Shown: positions 22,607 to 32,692 of the stretch, in pieces
How the letters are laid out: each line of letters begins with the position of its first letter
Position numbering within the stretch: position 1 is the stretch's first letter
Assembly: GCA_017940565.1 (NCBI GenBank)
Contig: JAGAYH010000022.1
Coordinates: forward strand, 1-40,734
Direction: 5' to 3'
Source: Bacteroidaceae bacterium
GTDB lineage: Bacteria; Bacteroidota; Bacteroidia; Bacteroidales; Bacteroidaceae
Length of the DNA: 40,734 nt
Notes under the pieces: generated by a model
Seen by the model: the letters and a program-made list of their open reading frames with translations, nothing else
Database searches by the model: none
Told to the model about the DNA's origin: nothing
Program-made: the position numbers and the translations under genes

Positions 22607-24652
22607 ATGAAACTAAATGTATCTAAGCTCATGATGATTGGAGGATTGATGCTGACCGCCTGCCAGAGTGGTGTGACGGACGACTTCAAGTACACCGACG
22701 AGAAGTTTGCCGACATCCAGATGCTGCGCTATAAGGTGGAGGGCTTTGAACAACTCACACTGAACCAAAAGTTGCTGGTGTACTATCTGAACGAGGCCGC
22801 CCAGGCTGGACGCGACATTCTCTGGGACCAGAACGGAAAGTATAACTTGCGCATTCGTAAAATGTTGGAAACCGTCTATACCAGCGACCAGGTGTCGAAA
22901 GACGGTGACGACTGGAAAGGTTTTGAAGAGTATATAAAGCGCGTATGGTTCTCAAACGGCATTCACCATCACTACGGCTGTACCAAGTTCAAACCGGAGT
23001 TTTCCGAGCAATGGCTGCGCGACCAGCTGGCTCTGCTGAATTACAAGGAGGAGTTGCCGGCTGACTATGTCTCCACTGTTGAGGGCGAGACGTGGGAAGA
23101 GCTCATGCCTGTGATGTTCGACCCCAATATCATGCAGATGCGTGTCAATCAGAAAGACGGTGACGACCTGGTGCTCACTTCGGCCAGCAACTACTACGGC
23201 GAGGGCGTCACCCAAGCCGAGGCCGAGGCTTTCTATGAGAAAATGCGCGACGTAAACAATCCCGAACCCGTCATGTACGGTCTGAACAGCCGTCTGGTAA
23301 AGGAAAACGGTAAACTGGTCGAAAAGAAGTGGACTACAGAGGGCCTCTATGGACCTGCCCTGCAAAAGGTGGTCTATTGGTTGGAGAAAGCCAAACCCTA
23401 TGCCGATACCGAAGAGCAGAAGACAGTCATCGACAAACTCATCAAATACTATCAGACGGGTGATCTGAAGGACTTCGACGACTACTGCATTGCATGGGTG
23501 CAGGACACAAAGGGCACGGTGGACTTCACCAACGGTTTTACTGAAGTTTATGGCGACCCGTTGGGCATGAAGGCCAGTTGGGAGGCCATCACCAACTTCA
23601 AAGACCTGGAAGCTACAGCCCGTACAGAGAAATTGAGCGCCAATGCCCAGTGGTTTGAGGACAATTCGCCCGTTGACCCGCGTTTCAAGAAAGAAAAGTG
23701 CAAGGGCATCAGTGCCAAAGTGATTACGGCTGCCATGCTCGGCGGTGACCTCTATCCTTCCACCGCCATTGGCATCAACCTGCCCAACTCGAACTGGATC
23801 CGAAAGGAGTATGGCTCCAAGAGCGTGACCATAGGCAACCTGACCGATGCCTACAACAAGGCAGCACAGGGCAACGGCTTCGGTGAAGAGTTCGTCATCG
23901 ACCAGGCTACCCGCGACCTCATCAAGAAGTACGGCGATGCCTGCGACGACCTCCATACCGACCTGCACGAGTGTCTCGGTCATGGCAGCGGCAAGATGCT
24001 TCCAGGCATCAGCGACGACAGCCTGCGTGCCTACGGCTCCACCATTGAGGAAGGCCGGGCCGACCTCTTTGCGCTCTACTACCTGGGCGACCCCAAGCTG
24101 GTGGAACTCGGACTGCTGCCTGACATGGAGGCATACAAGTCGAATTACTACACATACATCATGAACGGCCTCATGACGCAGCTCGTGCGCATCAAGCCCG
24201 GTAACAACATTGAGGAAGCTCACATGCGCAACCGTTCCTTCGTGTCGCACTGGGCCTATGTCAACGGCAAGAAGGACAACGTCATTGAACTGGTGAAAAA
24301 GGATGGCAAGACCTATGTCAAGATTAACGACTATGCCAAACTGCGCGACCTCTTCAAGACACTGCTTGCCGAGGTGCAGCGCATCAAGAGCGAAGGCGAC
24401 TTCCTTGCTGCGCGTCAGCTGGTGGAGACTTACGGCGTGAAGGTTGACCCCACCATCCACAAAGAGGTGCTCGAGCGTTACGAAAAACTCAACATCAGTC
24501 CCTACAAGGGATTCATCAATCCCGTCTATGAACTCGTGACCGACAAGGACGGCAAACCTACCGACGTGAAGGTGACCTACACCGAGGGCTATGCTGAGCA
24601 AATGCTCCGCTACAGCCGCGACTATGCCACCTTGCCGCTCATCAACAACTAA
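22607..24652 (+). CDS. Dipeptidyl-peptidase III (M49) family lipoprotein
   Basis: This 681-residue zinc metallopeptidase removes dipeptides from the N-terminus of peptides. The signal sequence ends in a lipobox (LMLTACQSG) with C19 as the lipidation site, placing it at the membrane or cell surface. The M49 zinc motif HECLGH is at residues 454-459 and the second motif EEGRAD at 481-486 supplies the third ligand. DPP III from gut Bacteroides also has Cys in the HEC-LGH motif, from memory. The gene follows the AraC-type gene by 4 bp and precedes the AlkD-like gene by 4 bp, so all three look like one operon. Confidence 0.9.
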   Translation: MKLNVSKLMMIGGLMLTACQSGVTDDFKYTDEKFADIQMLRYKVEGFEQLTLNQKLLVYYLNEAAQAGRDILWDQNGKYNLRIRKMLETVYTSDQVSKDGDDWKGFEEYIKRVWFSNGIHHHYGCTKFKPEFSEQWLRDQLALLNYKEELPADYVSTVEGETWEELMPVMFDPNIMQMRVNQKDGDDLVLTSASNYYGEGVTQAEAEAFYEKMRDVNNPEPVMYGLNSRLVKENGKLVEKKWTTEGLYGPALQKVVYWLEKAKPYADTEEQKTVIDKLIKYYQTGDLKDFDDYCIAWVQDTKGTVDFTNGFTEVYGDPLGMKASWEAITNFKDLEATARTEKLSANAQWFEDNSPVDPRFKKEKCKGISAKVITAAMLGGDLYPSTAIGINLPNSNWIRKEYGSKSVTIGNLTDAYNKAAQGNGFGEEFVIDQATRDLIKKYGDACDDLHTDLHECLGHGSGKMLPGISDDSLRAYGSTIEEGRADLFALYYLGDPKLVELGLLPDMEAYKSNYYTYIMNGLMTQLVRIKPGNNIEEAHMRNRSFVSHWAYVNGKKDNVIELVKKDGKTYVKINDYAKLRDLFKTLLAEVQRIKSEGDFLAARQLVETYGVKVDPTIHKEVLERYEKLNISPYKGFINPVYELVTDKDGKPTDVKVTYTEGYAEQMLRYSRDYATLPLINN

Positions 24653-24656
24653 AGGT

Positions 24657-25274
24657 ATGACTCCGGAAATACAAGAACAACTGCGCAGCGTCAAACAGAC
24701 GTTGCGCAGTTTCATGAACGGCCCCGTGAGCCAGTCAATGCGCGAAAAAGGCCTCGGTTACAAGGTCATTTTCGGCGTGGAGTGGCCCCGGCTCATGGCG
24801 ATGGCGCAGGACTTGGGTAAGCATCATGACTTGGCCCAGGCATTGTGGAAAGAAGATATCCGCGAGTGTCGCCTGCTGGCCGGACTGGTGCAGCCTGTGG
24901 AATCATTCTACCCCGAAATAGCCGACATCTGGGTGGAGAGCATGCACTATCCCGAGGAGGCGCAATACACTGTGCTCTCGCTCATGCAGTACCTGCCCTA
25001 TGCTTCCGACAAGGCCTTCCAGTGGGTGGCCTCGCCCGACACCATGCAGCAACTCTGCGGATGGCTCATCCTGGGACGCCTCTTCATGAAGGGCGGGCCG
25101 TTGCGCCAGCAGTCGGAGGACGAGTTCATCGATCAGGCCGAGGCAGCTCTGGCAACCGACAATGCTGCCGTGCGCCAGGCTGTCCGCAATGCCGTGATGA
25201 AATATGCCCTCATCGGTGACCGCGAGCAACACCGCGTGGGGCGGCTGCTTGCCTTGATGGAGCAAACGTCCTGA
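24657..25274 (+). CDS. DNA alkylation repair (AlkD-like) HEAT-repeat protein
   Basis: This 205-residue all-helical cytoplasmic protein resembles the AlkD family of DNA glycosylases, which remove alkylated purines without base flipping. Segments such as SQSMREKGLGYKVIFGVEWPRL, LAQALWKEDIRECRLLAGLVQP and IADIWVESMHYPEEAQYTVLSLM match the HEAT-like repeats of the family. Key catalytic residues cannot be confirmed by eye. It is the last gene of the AraC-DPP III operon. A second, different AlkD-like gene lies at 28602-29279. Confidence 0.75.
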   Translation: MTPEIQEQLRSVKQTLRSFMNGPVSQSMREKGLGYKVIFGVEWPRLMAMAQDLGKHHDLAQALWKEDIRECRLLAGLVQPVESFYPEIADIWVESMHYPEEAQYTVLSLMQYLPYASDKAFQWVASPDTMQQLCGWLILGRLFMKGGPLRQQSEDEFIDQAEAALATDNAAVRQAVRNAVMKYALIGDREQHRVGRLLALMEQTS

Positions 25275-25304
25275 ACGTGGACACGCGGAGACGCCTCTGA
25301 ATTA

Positions 25305-25340
25305 CTAAATCGCATATAGAAACGACTAACTCCATGCCAC
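25305..25340. repeat. 21-bp phased palindromic-site array (element E)
   Basis: Two sites, 25305-25319 (CTAAATCGCATATAG) and 25326-25340 (CTAACTCCATGCCAC, degenerate), are 21 bp apart with a 6-bp spacer. They lie between the convergent AlkD-like gene and groEL. Confidence 0.6.
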
Positions 25341-25396
25341 CGGGGTCGTCAAGTCGCCCCACGTTTTTTCCCGACATCCTTGCAAACCAATAAAAA

Positions 25397-25420
25397 CCGG
25401 CTGCAGAAGACTGCAGCCGG
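25397..25420 (-). terminator. Rho-independent terminator of groES-groEL
   Basis: A 10-bp stem CCGGCTGCAG/CTGCAGCCGG has a 4-nt loop and is followed on the minus strand by TTTTTATT. It lies 29 bp after the groEL stop. Confidence 0.8.
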
Positions 25421-25448
25421 CAATGAAAATATAAAATGGATGAGAAAA

Positions 25449-27089
<1,641 letters not shown>

Positions 27090-27098
27090 TTAGGGGTT

Positions 27099-27371
27099 TT
27101 ACTTAATGATGGCTACCACGTCGCTCTGACGCATAACCAGATATTTTTCTCCGTCATATTCGATTTCAGTGCCTGCATACTTGCCATAGAGCACGGTGTC
27201 GCCGGCTTTCAAAATCATGGGTTCGTCTTTCTTGCCTTCACCTACGGCCACAACGGTGCCCTGGAGAGGTTTTTCTTTGGCGGTGTCGGGGATGATGATG
27301 CCGCCCACTGTCTTTTCTTCGGCGGGAGCCGGAGTAATCAGCACTCTGTCTGCTAATGGTTGAATGTTCAT
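27099..27371 (-). CDS. groES: Co-chaperonin GroES
   Basis: This is the 90-residue lid subunit of the chaperonin. It begins [12 protein letters not shown] and carries the mobile loop around [18 protein letters not shown] and the [20 protein letters not shown] segment. It is the first gene of the groES-groEL operon. No CIRCE repeat or clear TAnnTTTG box was found in the 120 bp upstream, so its regulation cannot be read from the sequence. Confidence 0.98.
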   Translation of the reverse strand: MNIQPLADRVLITPAPAEEKTVGGIIIPDTAKEKPLQGTVVAVGEGKKDEPMILKAGDTVLYGKYAGTEIEYDGEKYLVMRQSDVVAIIK

Positions 27372-27491
27372 AATTACGTATTATTTTTATGTTTTACTTT
27401 TTTGTTCGTTATTGAACGCATCATGAAGTAAGCAAAAAGCGTGCCAATACATCCTCGTGGTGTCTTCCGGGTAGTAAAAAGTGCGTTTTTG

Positions 27492-28577
27492 TCAGTTGCC
27501 CGCCGGCGAGGACAGGCTGGGCAAGAAGATGCCTCCTGGTCCTTTTTTGCGGTGGAAGAGGTATGGCTCGGCGGAGAAGCGTCCGGCAGGCTGTCCCTTG
27601 GCATCGTAGTAGGGCCCGGACAACACATTGGTGTGACGGTCGGCGTCGAACTCGGAGTGAACGGCTTCCTGAGGATTGACGCGCATGCCGTCGGGCAGCT
27701 CGAGCATGCGGTAGAGCACGCTGCCTTTTTGGAAGGCCACGAGGCCGGGTTGTGTGGTGTCGCTGACACGGTATATGGGGGTGTTGATCTGAACTCCCAC
27801 GTAGTCGGAGTCGCACCATTCTTTATCAATGACCAGATAGCCGTTCTCAATGTGATGGTCTAGAATAAGCGCATCGGCTGTTTTCGTCGGTCTCAGTTTG
27901 GGCTGGCGGTCAGAGCGGAACGTGGTCAGCGTGTCGGTGTCCATCCACGACGGCAGGCGCAGATGGAGCGTCATGTGCCGTTGGGGGCCGTTGAAGTTGA
28001 ACCAAAGAATGTATCGGTCGTTGAACCATGGTGAACTGGTGACACACTGCAGTTGCAGGTCCAGTGAAGGCGTCACGATGTGGGCTTTGCTGCGGATGGG
28101 GTAATTCACATAGAGGTGGTCGCCACTGGTGGTGTAGATGTTTTCCTGCAGGTTGAGCAGGGTGCTTGTGGCTTTGGGGTCGTCCTCTTGGCAGAGGGTG
28201 TTGACCAGCATGTGTTCGGCGGCACTGCTGTAGCGCCCGTCGCCCGTGAGCCGGGCCAGACGGTAGCAGAGTTCCACGAACTGGCTGGTTGATTTCACAT
28301 TGCCTCCGTTTATGCCTTCCAGTGAAGCTTTGCTCATGGCCTTTTCCCACTGTTTGGTGAGCGAGGGCACGCGCCTGAGGTCTTTTGTATCCAGAAAAAG
28401 GGGTTCGGGCTGGAGTTCGGGCCGTTGTTCCTTGGCATATTTCATTTGGTCACGCCAGAAGAAACCTTCTATCTCCACACTGTCGGCGGGTACAGACTGG
28501 AGCGGAAACGATTGGGCTGTGGCTGTGGCGGCCGGCCAGAGGACGGCCGCTATGAGGAAACGAAACAAGGTGCGCAT
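27492..28577 (-). CDS. Shortened GH127-like (DUF1680 beta-L-arabinofuranosidase-like) exported protein
   Basis: This 361-residue protein has a signal peptide (ending ATATA-Q). It starts with SVEIEGFFWRDQMKYA, like the first helix of GH127. It then has a stretch that matches the second half of the barrel (LYRLARLTGD-like, QENIYTTSGDHLYVNYPI) and the C-terminal beta-sandwich (LHLRLPSWMDTD, NGYLVIDKEWCDSDYVGV). Typical GH127 proteins are about 600-650 residues, so much of the catalytic barrel is missing, although the reading frame is open and clean. The cysteine/glutamate active site of GH127 is not evident. It could be a non-catalytic or binding derivative. It lies 24 bp after the second AlkD-like gene and upstream of groES. 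Confidence 0.62.
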   Translation of the reverse strand: MRTLFRFLIAAVLWPAATATAQSFPLQSVPADSVEIEGFFWRDQMKYAKEQRPELQPEPLFLDTKDLRRVPSLTKQWEKAMSKASLEGINGGNVKSTSQFVELCYRLARLTGDGRYSSAAEHMLVNTLCQEDDPKATSTLLNLQENIYTTSGDHLYVNYPIRSKAHIVTPSLDLQLQCVTSSPWFNDRYILWFNFNGPQRHMTLHLRLPSWMDTDTLTTFRSDRQPKLRPTKTADALILDHHIENGYLVIDKEWCDSDYVGVQINTPIYRVSDTTQPGLVAFQKGSVLYRMLELPDGMRVNPQEAVHSEFDADRHTNVLSGPYYDAKGQPAGRFSAEPYLFHRKKGPGGIFLPSLSSPAGN

Positions 28578-28601
28578 GGGTTGGTGGGTTACTATGTCTG
28601 T

Positions 28602-29279
28602 TTATTCCACAATTTCTTTCAGAGCCTCGCGCAGGGGTTGTGTCAGCCGGGGTGAGGCGAGCATGGCGTTGACGAGGTGTGCCAGTTCTTCCTTCGGCCG
28701 TGAGGTCTGCATCAGGGCTTTGTGGGTGCGTTGCGGATTGTTGAGGAAGGCGGCGGTGTAGCCTTTCACCAGTGCCTCTTCCGCAGGCTCCGAGTGGGGG
28801 CGCACGGTGTCGTAGAGTTCCAGGGTTGCGCCCAGCAGGTCCCCCGTCATGTAGTGGTCGAGCAGCATCATGATGGCGAATCGTTGTGTGAGGGGCTTTT
28901 CGGACGGGAGCATTCTGCTCACAAACTGCAGGGTTTCGTCGGGCTGCCTCACGGCGAAAAGGCAGGCCAGGGCGGTGGCGTCGCACAGTGGCGTGCTGTC
29001 GATTCCGCTGACAAAGCGCTGCAGCCATTCGAAAGTTTTCTTGTCGGCTTTGGCGGCACTGCCGTAGAGTTCGGCTTGCAGCAGCCGTTCTTCATATGAT
29101 GTGCCCATACTGTCGGCCAGCGGTTGCCAGTCGCTGCGCCGGCTCCACTCGCGCCCCAGTTCGGCCAAGGCCATCAGGGGCACGCCGTAGGCATTGCTCA
29201 CGCCGGCCTGCCGCAATTTTTCGAGCAGTGATGCGTCGCTGTGCGTGGATAACCACTCTTTTAAATCAAAATCTTCCAT
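28602..29279 (-). CDS. DNA alkylation repair (AlkD-like) HEAT-repeat protein, second copy
   Basis: This 225-residue helical protein matches the AlkD/DNA alkylation repair family pattern. It shows YEERLLQAELYGSAAKADKKTF, the segment with SGIDSTPLCDATAL in the place of the family's nWxxCD motif, RFAIMMLLDHYMTGDLLG, and ALVKGYTAAFLNNPQRTHKAL. The usual tryptophan of the nWxxCD region is replaced here by a TPLCD sequence, so activity is uncertain. It differs strongly from the AlkD-like protein at 24657-25274. It begins an operon with the GH127-like gene and has its own divergent promoter facing the rubrerythrin gene. Confidence 0.65.
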   Translation of the reverse strand: MEDFDLKEWLSTHSDASLLEKLRQAGVSNAYGVPLMALAELGREWSRRSDWQPLADSMGTSYEERLLQAELYGSAAKADKKTFEWLQRFVSGIDSTPLCDATALACLFAVRQPDETLQFVSRMLPSEKPLTQRFAIMMLLDHYMTGDLLGATLELYDTVRPHSEPAEEALVKGYTAAFLNNPQRTHKALMQTSRPKEELAHLVNAMLASPRLTQPLREALKEIVE

Positions 29280-29294
29280 TCGGACACAAAATTA

Positions 29295-29302
29295 CAAATA
29301 TA
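29295..29302 (-). promoter_or_regulatory. -7 promoter box for the second AlkD-like gene
   Basis: TATATTTG on the minus strand fits TAnnTTTG and is 15 bp upstream of the ATG at 29279. It is only 6 bp from the divergent box at 29309-29316. Confidence 0.45.
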
Positions 29303-29308
29303 TTTTCG

Positions 29309-29316
29309 TACCTTTG
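29309..29316 (+). promoter_or_regulatory. -7 promoter box for the reverse rubrerythrin gene
   Basis: TACCTTTG fits TAnnTTTG and is 31 bp upstream of the ATG at 29348. The two divergent promoters overlap in this 68-bp gap. Confidence 0.55.
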
Positions 29317-29347
29317 TAATTGACTTATTCAATAAATATCAATTAAG

Positions 29348-29902
29348 ATGAAAAAGAAGTTCATTTGCACCGTATGTGGTTACATTCACGAAGGTGACAC
29401 GGCACCTGAGAAGTGCCCCAAGTGCGGCGTCCCTGCCAGCAAGTTTAAGGAATACGTGGAAAGCGGTGCTGCCCAGACATTCGCCTCCGAGCACGTCATT
29501 GGTATTGCCAAGGGCGTCGATGCCGAGGTGGTGGAAGGCCTTCAGGCCCATGCCAAGGGCGAGTGCACCGAAGTGGGCATGTATCTGGCCATGGCGCGCC
29601 AGGCCGACCGCGAGGGCTATCCCGAGGTGGCCGATGCATTCCGCCGCTACGCCTACGAAGAGGCCGACCATGCCAGCCGTTTCATGGAGATGCTGGGCGA
29701 CTGCGTGTGGGACACCAAGAAGAACCTTGAGGCCCGTATCGCTGCCGAGGTTGGTGCTTGTGAAGAGAAGACCCAGATTGCCAAGCGTGCCAAAGCACTC
29801 GGCCTGGATGCCATCCACGACACCGTGCACGAGATGGCCCGCGACGAGGCCCGCCATGCAGGTGGCTTCAAAGGGCTCTACGACCGTTTGTTCGGCAAGT
29901 AA
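29348..29902 (+). CDS. Reverse rubrerythrin (rubredoxin-like N-terminus plus ferritin-like diiron domain)
   Basis: This 184-residue peroxidase-type protein protects against peroxide and oxygen in anaerobes. The rubredoxin-type FeS4 site is at the N-terminus (C7, C10, C23, C26 in CTVCGY and CPKCG). The four-helix diiron domain follows, with E/ExxH motifs [36 protein letters not shown] and [10 protein letters not shown]. The order of rubredoxin then ferritin domain is the reverse of classical rubrerythrin. It has its own promoter and terminator and is probably monocistronic. Confidence 0.93.
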   Translation: MKKKFICTVCGYIHEGDTAPEKCPKCGVPASKFKEYVESGAAQTFASEHVIGIAKGVDAEVVEGLQAHAKGECTEVGMYLAMARQADREGYPEVADAFRRYAYEEADHASRFMEMLGDCVWDTKKNLEARIAAEVGACEEKTQIAKRAKALGLDAIHDTVHEMARDEARHAGGFKGLYDRLFGK

Positions 29903-29931
29903 TAGACGGGTTCCTCTCCTTATTCTATAAT

Positions 29932-29964
29932 AGGGCCACGTAAGGTTTTAGCCTTCGTGGCCCT
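29932..29964 (+). terminator. Rho-independent terminator of the rubrerythrin gene
   Basis: A 9-bp stem AGGGCCACG/CGTGGCCCT extends through a 1-nt bulge into AAGG/CCTT with a TTTTAG loop, and a GTTTGGTTT run follows. Confidence 0.78.
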
Positions 29965-30132
29965 GTTTGGTTTGCATTCGTTCCGGTGGTGACAGATTGT
30001 GCCCGGAGCTGTCGGAGTCATCAGAATAATCGGATTGTTCGGAAAAAACGCCAAAAATGTCAAAATTTTTCACCGTTTTTCCGGTCGTTTTATAATTTGT
30101 TGATTTCCATATGAGTTCAAATGTTGCGAAAC

Positions 30133-30210
30133 AGAAACGGCGTTTCAAAATTTTGAGGCGCCGTTTCTGCCGTTTGAAACGCCGCTTTTGAGCTCTCAAA
30201 TCGGGCCTCT
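30133..30210. repeat. 21-bp phased array, GC-rich subtype (element G)
   Basis: Four 15-bp sites occur at 30133, 30154, 30175 and 30196 (AGAAACGGCGTTTCA, TGAGGCGCCGTTTCT, TGAAACGCCGCTTTT, TCAAATCGGGCCTCT). All steps are 21 bp with 6-bp spacers. Sites share AAA near positions 3-5 and TTT near 11-13 around a CG centre. A 50-bp core is closely similar to element H at 37040-37117. Confidence 0.82.
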
Positions 30211-30294
30211 TTGCGGGAAATGTCAAATATTTTTTGAAATTAGACCGGCTACGCCGGTAGTGGGCAAGATGTCTTGATGAGCGTAGAAAAAGTA

Positions 30295-30317
30295 AGCGGC
30301 ACCCATGAGATGCCGCT
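30295..30317 (-). terminator. Rho-independent terminator of the FAS1 lipoprotein gene
   Basis: A 7-bp stem AGCGGCA/TGCCGCT with a 9-nt loop is followed on the minus strand by the T-run TACTTTTTC. It lies 33 bp after the stop codon. Confidence 0.65.
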
Positions 30318-30349
30318 ATAGGTAAGATAAAATGAAAAGGGTCATTCTT

Positions 30350-32425
30350 TTACCAGATGTCTTCGGCTTCCACGCCGCTGTAAACCCATTTGGGCACAAT
30401 CTCCATGTAGTCAAGGGCGAGGCCGTTGGTGGTGACGCCTTCGAGCAGGGTTTTCACACGGATGTAGTAAGTCTTTTGCTGTTCCAGTTTGCCGGTGTAG
30501 ATGATGCGCCGGATGGCGTTTCTGGTGCCGGTGGCGGAGCGCAGGGGCTGCGTCATGGCGTTGCCGTAGGAGTTGACGGCGAACTGGTTGGGGCCTTTCA
30601 TGTAGCCGCGGTTGCGCATGTGCTTGTCGTTCTCGAGATTAATCTCCACGTCTTTCTCGTCGGGCACCCATCCGATGTTGGGATCGCTGGTTGACATGCG
30701 GAAGTCGAGCGGCAGGCCGAGAGCCTGGAGGTTGTCGGGATTGGTGCCGAAGTAGAGCTGTCCCATGATACGGTCGGACTGGTTGGTCATGCCGAAGCGA
30801 ATTTCATAGGTGCCGTCGAAGGGCACGGGCAGGAGTTTGAAGGTGAAGTCCACCAGGCCGCTGATGAGGAGTTCGTCGCCCTGGAAGTCGCGCCAGCCCT
30901 CGTAACTGTGCTCCGACATCTGGTTGATGTAGGTCACTTCGGTCTCGTCGGAGAACCAGAAGTCGGTGACGTAGCCACGCGGGATGTTGTGGTTGGCGTT
31001 GATGGTGTAGGAGACGCTGCGGATGTCGTTGGTCATGAGCTCGCGCATGGTGGCCATGGCGTTGAATCGGATGCGCTCGTTGAGCACCTTGTTGGGCACG
31101 TCCTGGTCGTAGAGCAGGATGCCGCCGATGATGTGGTAGTAGCCGTTGAGGGCGTTGTTGGTGTATTGGCCGTTGCCGGTGAACACTTCGATGCCTTCGC
31201 GGTCGCAGGAGAGTTCCTTGAAAGTGCCGCGGAAAGCGGTGTCGTAGGTGCTGTGGCGGTTGATGCTCATGCGGCCGTCCTTAGCCGAGTGGGTAATTTT
31301 GAACATGCGGCGGAATTTGCCGTAAGTCTCATAGTATTCCCAAATGTCGAGCGTGAGCTGGTTGGGCCGTTTGGGCGAGTACCCCAGTTCATTATAGTGG
31401 TAAACAAGGTTGTTGAAGGGCACGCGGAAGTTGAGCAGATGGTACGACACAAACTGGTTGACAGCGTTGTAGGGACTGGTGTAGTCGTCGCTGGTAGCGT
31501 CGGTGTAAACCTCCTTGCAGCGTTGTTCGATGATGGGGAAGATTTCGTCCCAGTTCTTTAACTTGCCGTTCTCCACTTGCAGCTCGGGCAGGTTCCACTC
31601 GGCGCAGTAAACGCTGTCCGGCTCGACGAAAGCGGTGTAGCCGTAGTAGCGGTGGGCGGGATTAGGCTTTTTCCACTGCCACGACTGGCCTTTCTTGGGC
31701 TGCAGGTAGCCTTCGGGCAGCAGTTCGTAGGCTTCGTCGCGGTAGAGCAGCATGGAGTCGGCCCAGCCGGTCATTTCAAGCAGGTGGGAGAATATGAGCA
31801 GGTTGGGCGTTTCGGCTATCAGGGCCGACAAGGAGGCGGTGGAGGGGGAGAGCACGCGGTTGACGGCGTGAATCACACCGTTTGACACCTCGATGTCGCT
31901 GCGGGTGATGCGCGATGAGTTGTTGAGGACAACGGCCAAGTGTCCGCCCTCGATGGTGTCGAAGTCGAGGATGATGTGGCGGTCGTTGAAGGTGGTCCAT
32001 TCGATGGCTCCGCTGACGAACTGGGTGCTCAGGAGGGGCTGTCCGTCGCCGTGGTCGATGAGACAGTTCAGCACGATGGTGTTGGCCACTTCCTGGCTCA
32101 TGGTGTCAATCTCGTAGGGCCGGTGGTCGTAGACGGAGTCGAGAAACAGGCGGACGGCCTGGTTCGTGGGAGCAAAGCAAGTGTAGTTGCCGCGCGTGGA
32201 CAAGAGTTTGTCCAGTGTGCTCTTCTGACGCTGCGACACTTGGGCTCTTTTCAGTATTTGGTAAAAGTCGCTGAAGGTGGTGTCGGACTCCAAAAACTGA
32301 GACATGGTCAAGCCTGTGAATGTGAACAGGTTGCTCTCGTCAATCTTGTCTTCGCACGAGGTGGTGGCGGTCGAGAGCATGGCGGCTAATGCGATAGCCA
32401 AGGGGATGCAAAGTTTTTTTATCAT
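30350..32425 (-). CDS. Fasciclin (FAS1)-domain lipoprotein
   Basis: This 691-residue lipoprotein has a lipobox ending in C24 (STATTSCEDK), so it is anchored in a membrane, likely the outer membrane. The N-terminal part (about 40-195) has FAS1 features: FSDFYQILKRAQVS, the segment YTCFAPTNQAVRLFLDS, and SNGVIHAVNRVLSPS. A second, less clear FAS1-like part follows near 200-450 (SALIAETPNLLIFSHLLEMTGW to NGYYHIIGGILLY), and the C-terminal region is beta-rich. FAS1 lipoproteins in Bacteroidetes are often encoded near SusC/SusD pairs and thought to bind glycans or proteins. No such pair adjoins it here, so its partner is unknown. Confidence 0.82.
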   Translation of the reverse strand: MIKKLCIPLAIALAAMLSTATTSCEDKIDESNLFTFTGLTMSQFLESDTTFSDFYQILKRAQVSQRQKSTLDKLLSTRGNYTCFAPTNQAVRLFLDSVYDHRPYEIDTMSQEVANTIVLNCLIDHGDGQPLLSTQFVSGAIEWTTFNDRHIILDFDTIEGGHLAVVLNNSSRITRSDIEVSNGVIHAVNRVLSPSTASLSALIAETPNLLIFSHLLEMTGWADSMLLYRDEAYELLPEGYLQPKKGQSWQWKKPNPAHRYYGYTAFVEPDSVYCAEWNLPELQVENGKLKNWDEIFPIIEQRCKEVYTDATSDDYTSPYNAVNQFVSYHLLNFRVPFNNLVYHYNELGYSPKRPNQLTLDIWEYYETYGKFRRMFKITHSAKDGRMSINRHSTYDTAFRGTFKELSCDREGIEVFTGNGQYTNNALNGYYHIIGGILLYDQDVPNKVLNERIRFNAMATMRELMTNDIRSVSYTINANHNIPRGYVTDFWFSDETEVTYINQMSEHSYEGWRDFQGDELLISGLVDFTFKLLPVPFDGTYEIRFGMTNQSDRIMGQLYFGTNPDNLQALGLPLDFRMSTSDPNIGWVPDEKDVEINLENDKHMRNRGYMKGPNQFAVNSYGNAMTQPLRSATGTRNAIRRIIYTGKLEQQKTYYIRVKTLLEGVTTNGLALDYMEIVPKWVYSGVEAEDIW

Positions 32426-32475
32426 CGTTGCTGCACTTCGTTGGTGGTTCTACGACTCTTTATGATAAGCGACCT

Positions 32476-32483
32476 CAAAAGTA
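32476..32483 (-). promoter_or_regulatory. -7 promoter box for the FAS1 lipoprotein gene
   Basis: TACTTTTG on the minus strand fits TAnnTTTG and is 50 bp upstream of the ATG at 32425. The region beyond is AT-rich with runs of T and A. Confidence 0.45.
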
Positions 32484-32692
32484 CAAAGTTTTTTTTAGAA
32501 ACGGAGTTTTTTTACTTGAAAAAACACGTTTCCTATGAAATTTTTTTTTTGCGATGTTCTTCTTTGCTTAAAACCTTTGTTCTTGGGAGATTGTGTGAAG
32601 TGCCCGAGGTTATTGGCCTGAGGTGCTAAATCCATTGCGCAAATTTGAAAATATTGGACAAAAGCGGTGCGGTCTGCGGGGCGTGGTCGGGA

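Larger units (their letters stand above)
29903..30349. other. Intergenic region between convergent rubrerythrin and FAS1 genes
   Basis: The 447-bp gap contains no open reading frame that I can support. It holds the rubrerythrin terminator (29932-29964), an AT-rich stretch with FAS1-independent runs of A/T, the 21-bp array at 30133-30210, a small inverted repeat ACCGGC-TAC-GCCGGT at 30244-30258, and the FAS1 gene terminator (30295-30317). Confidence 0.7.

Noticed and set aside
32498-32560. AAACGGAG/GTTTCC motifs in the FAS1 upstream region as another array
   Set aside because: The step is 20 bp or irregular and the sequence is dominated by T and A runs.
32626-32640. Lone CTAAATCCATTGCGC upstream of the Smr gene end
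   Set aside because: It resembles one array site but has no partner at 21 bp, so it may be chance.
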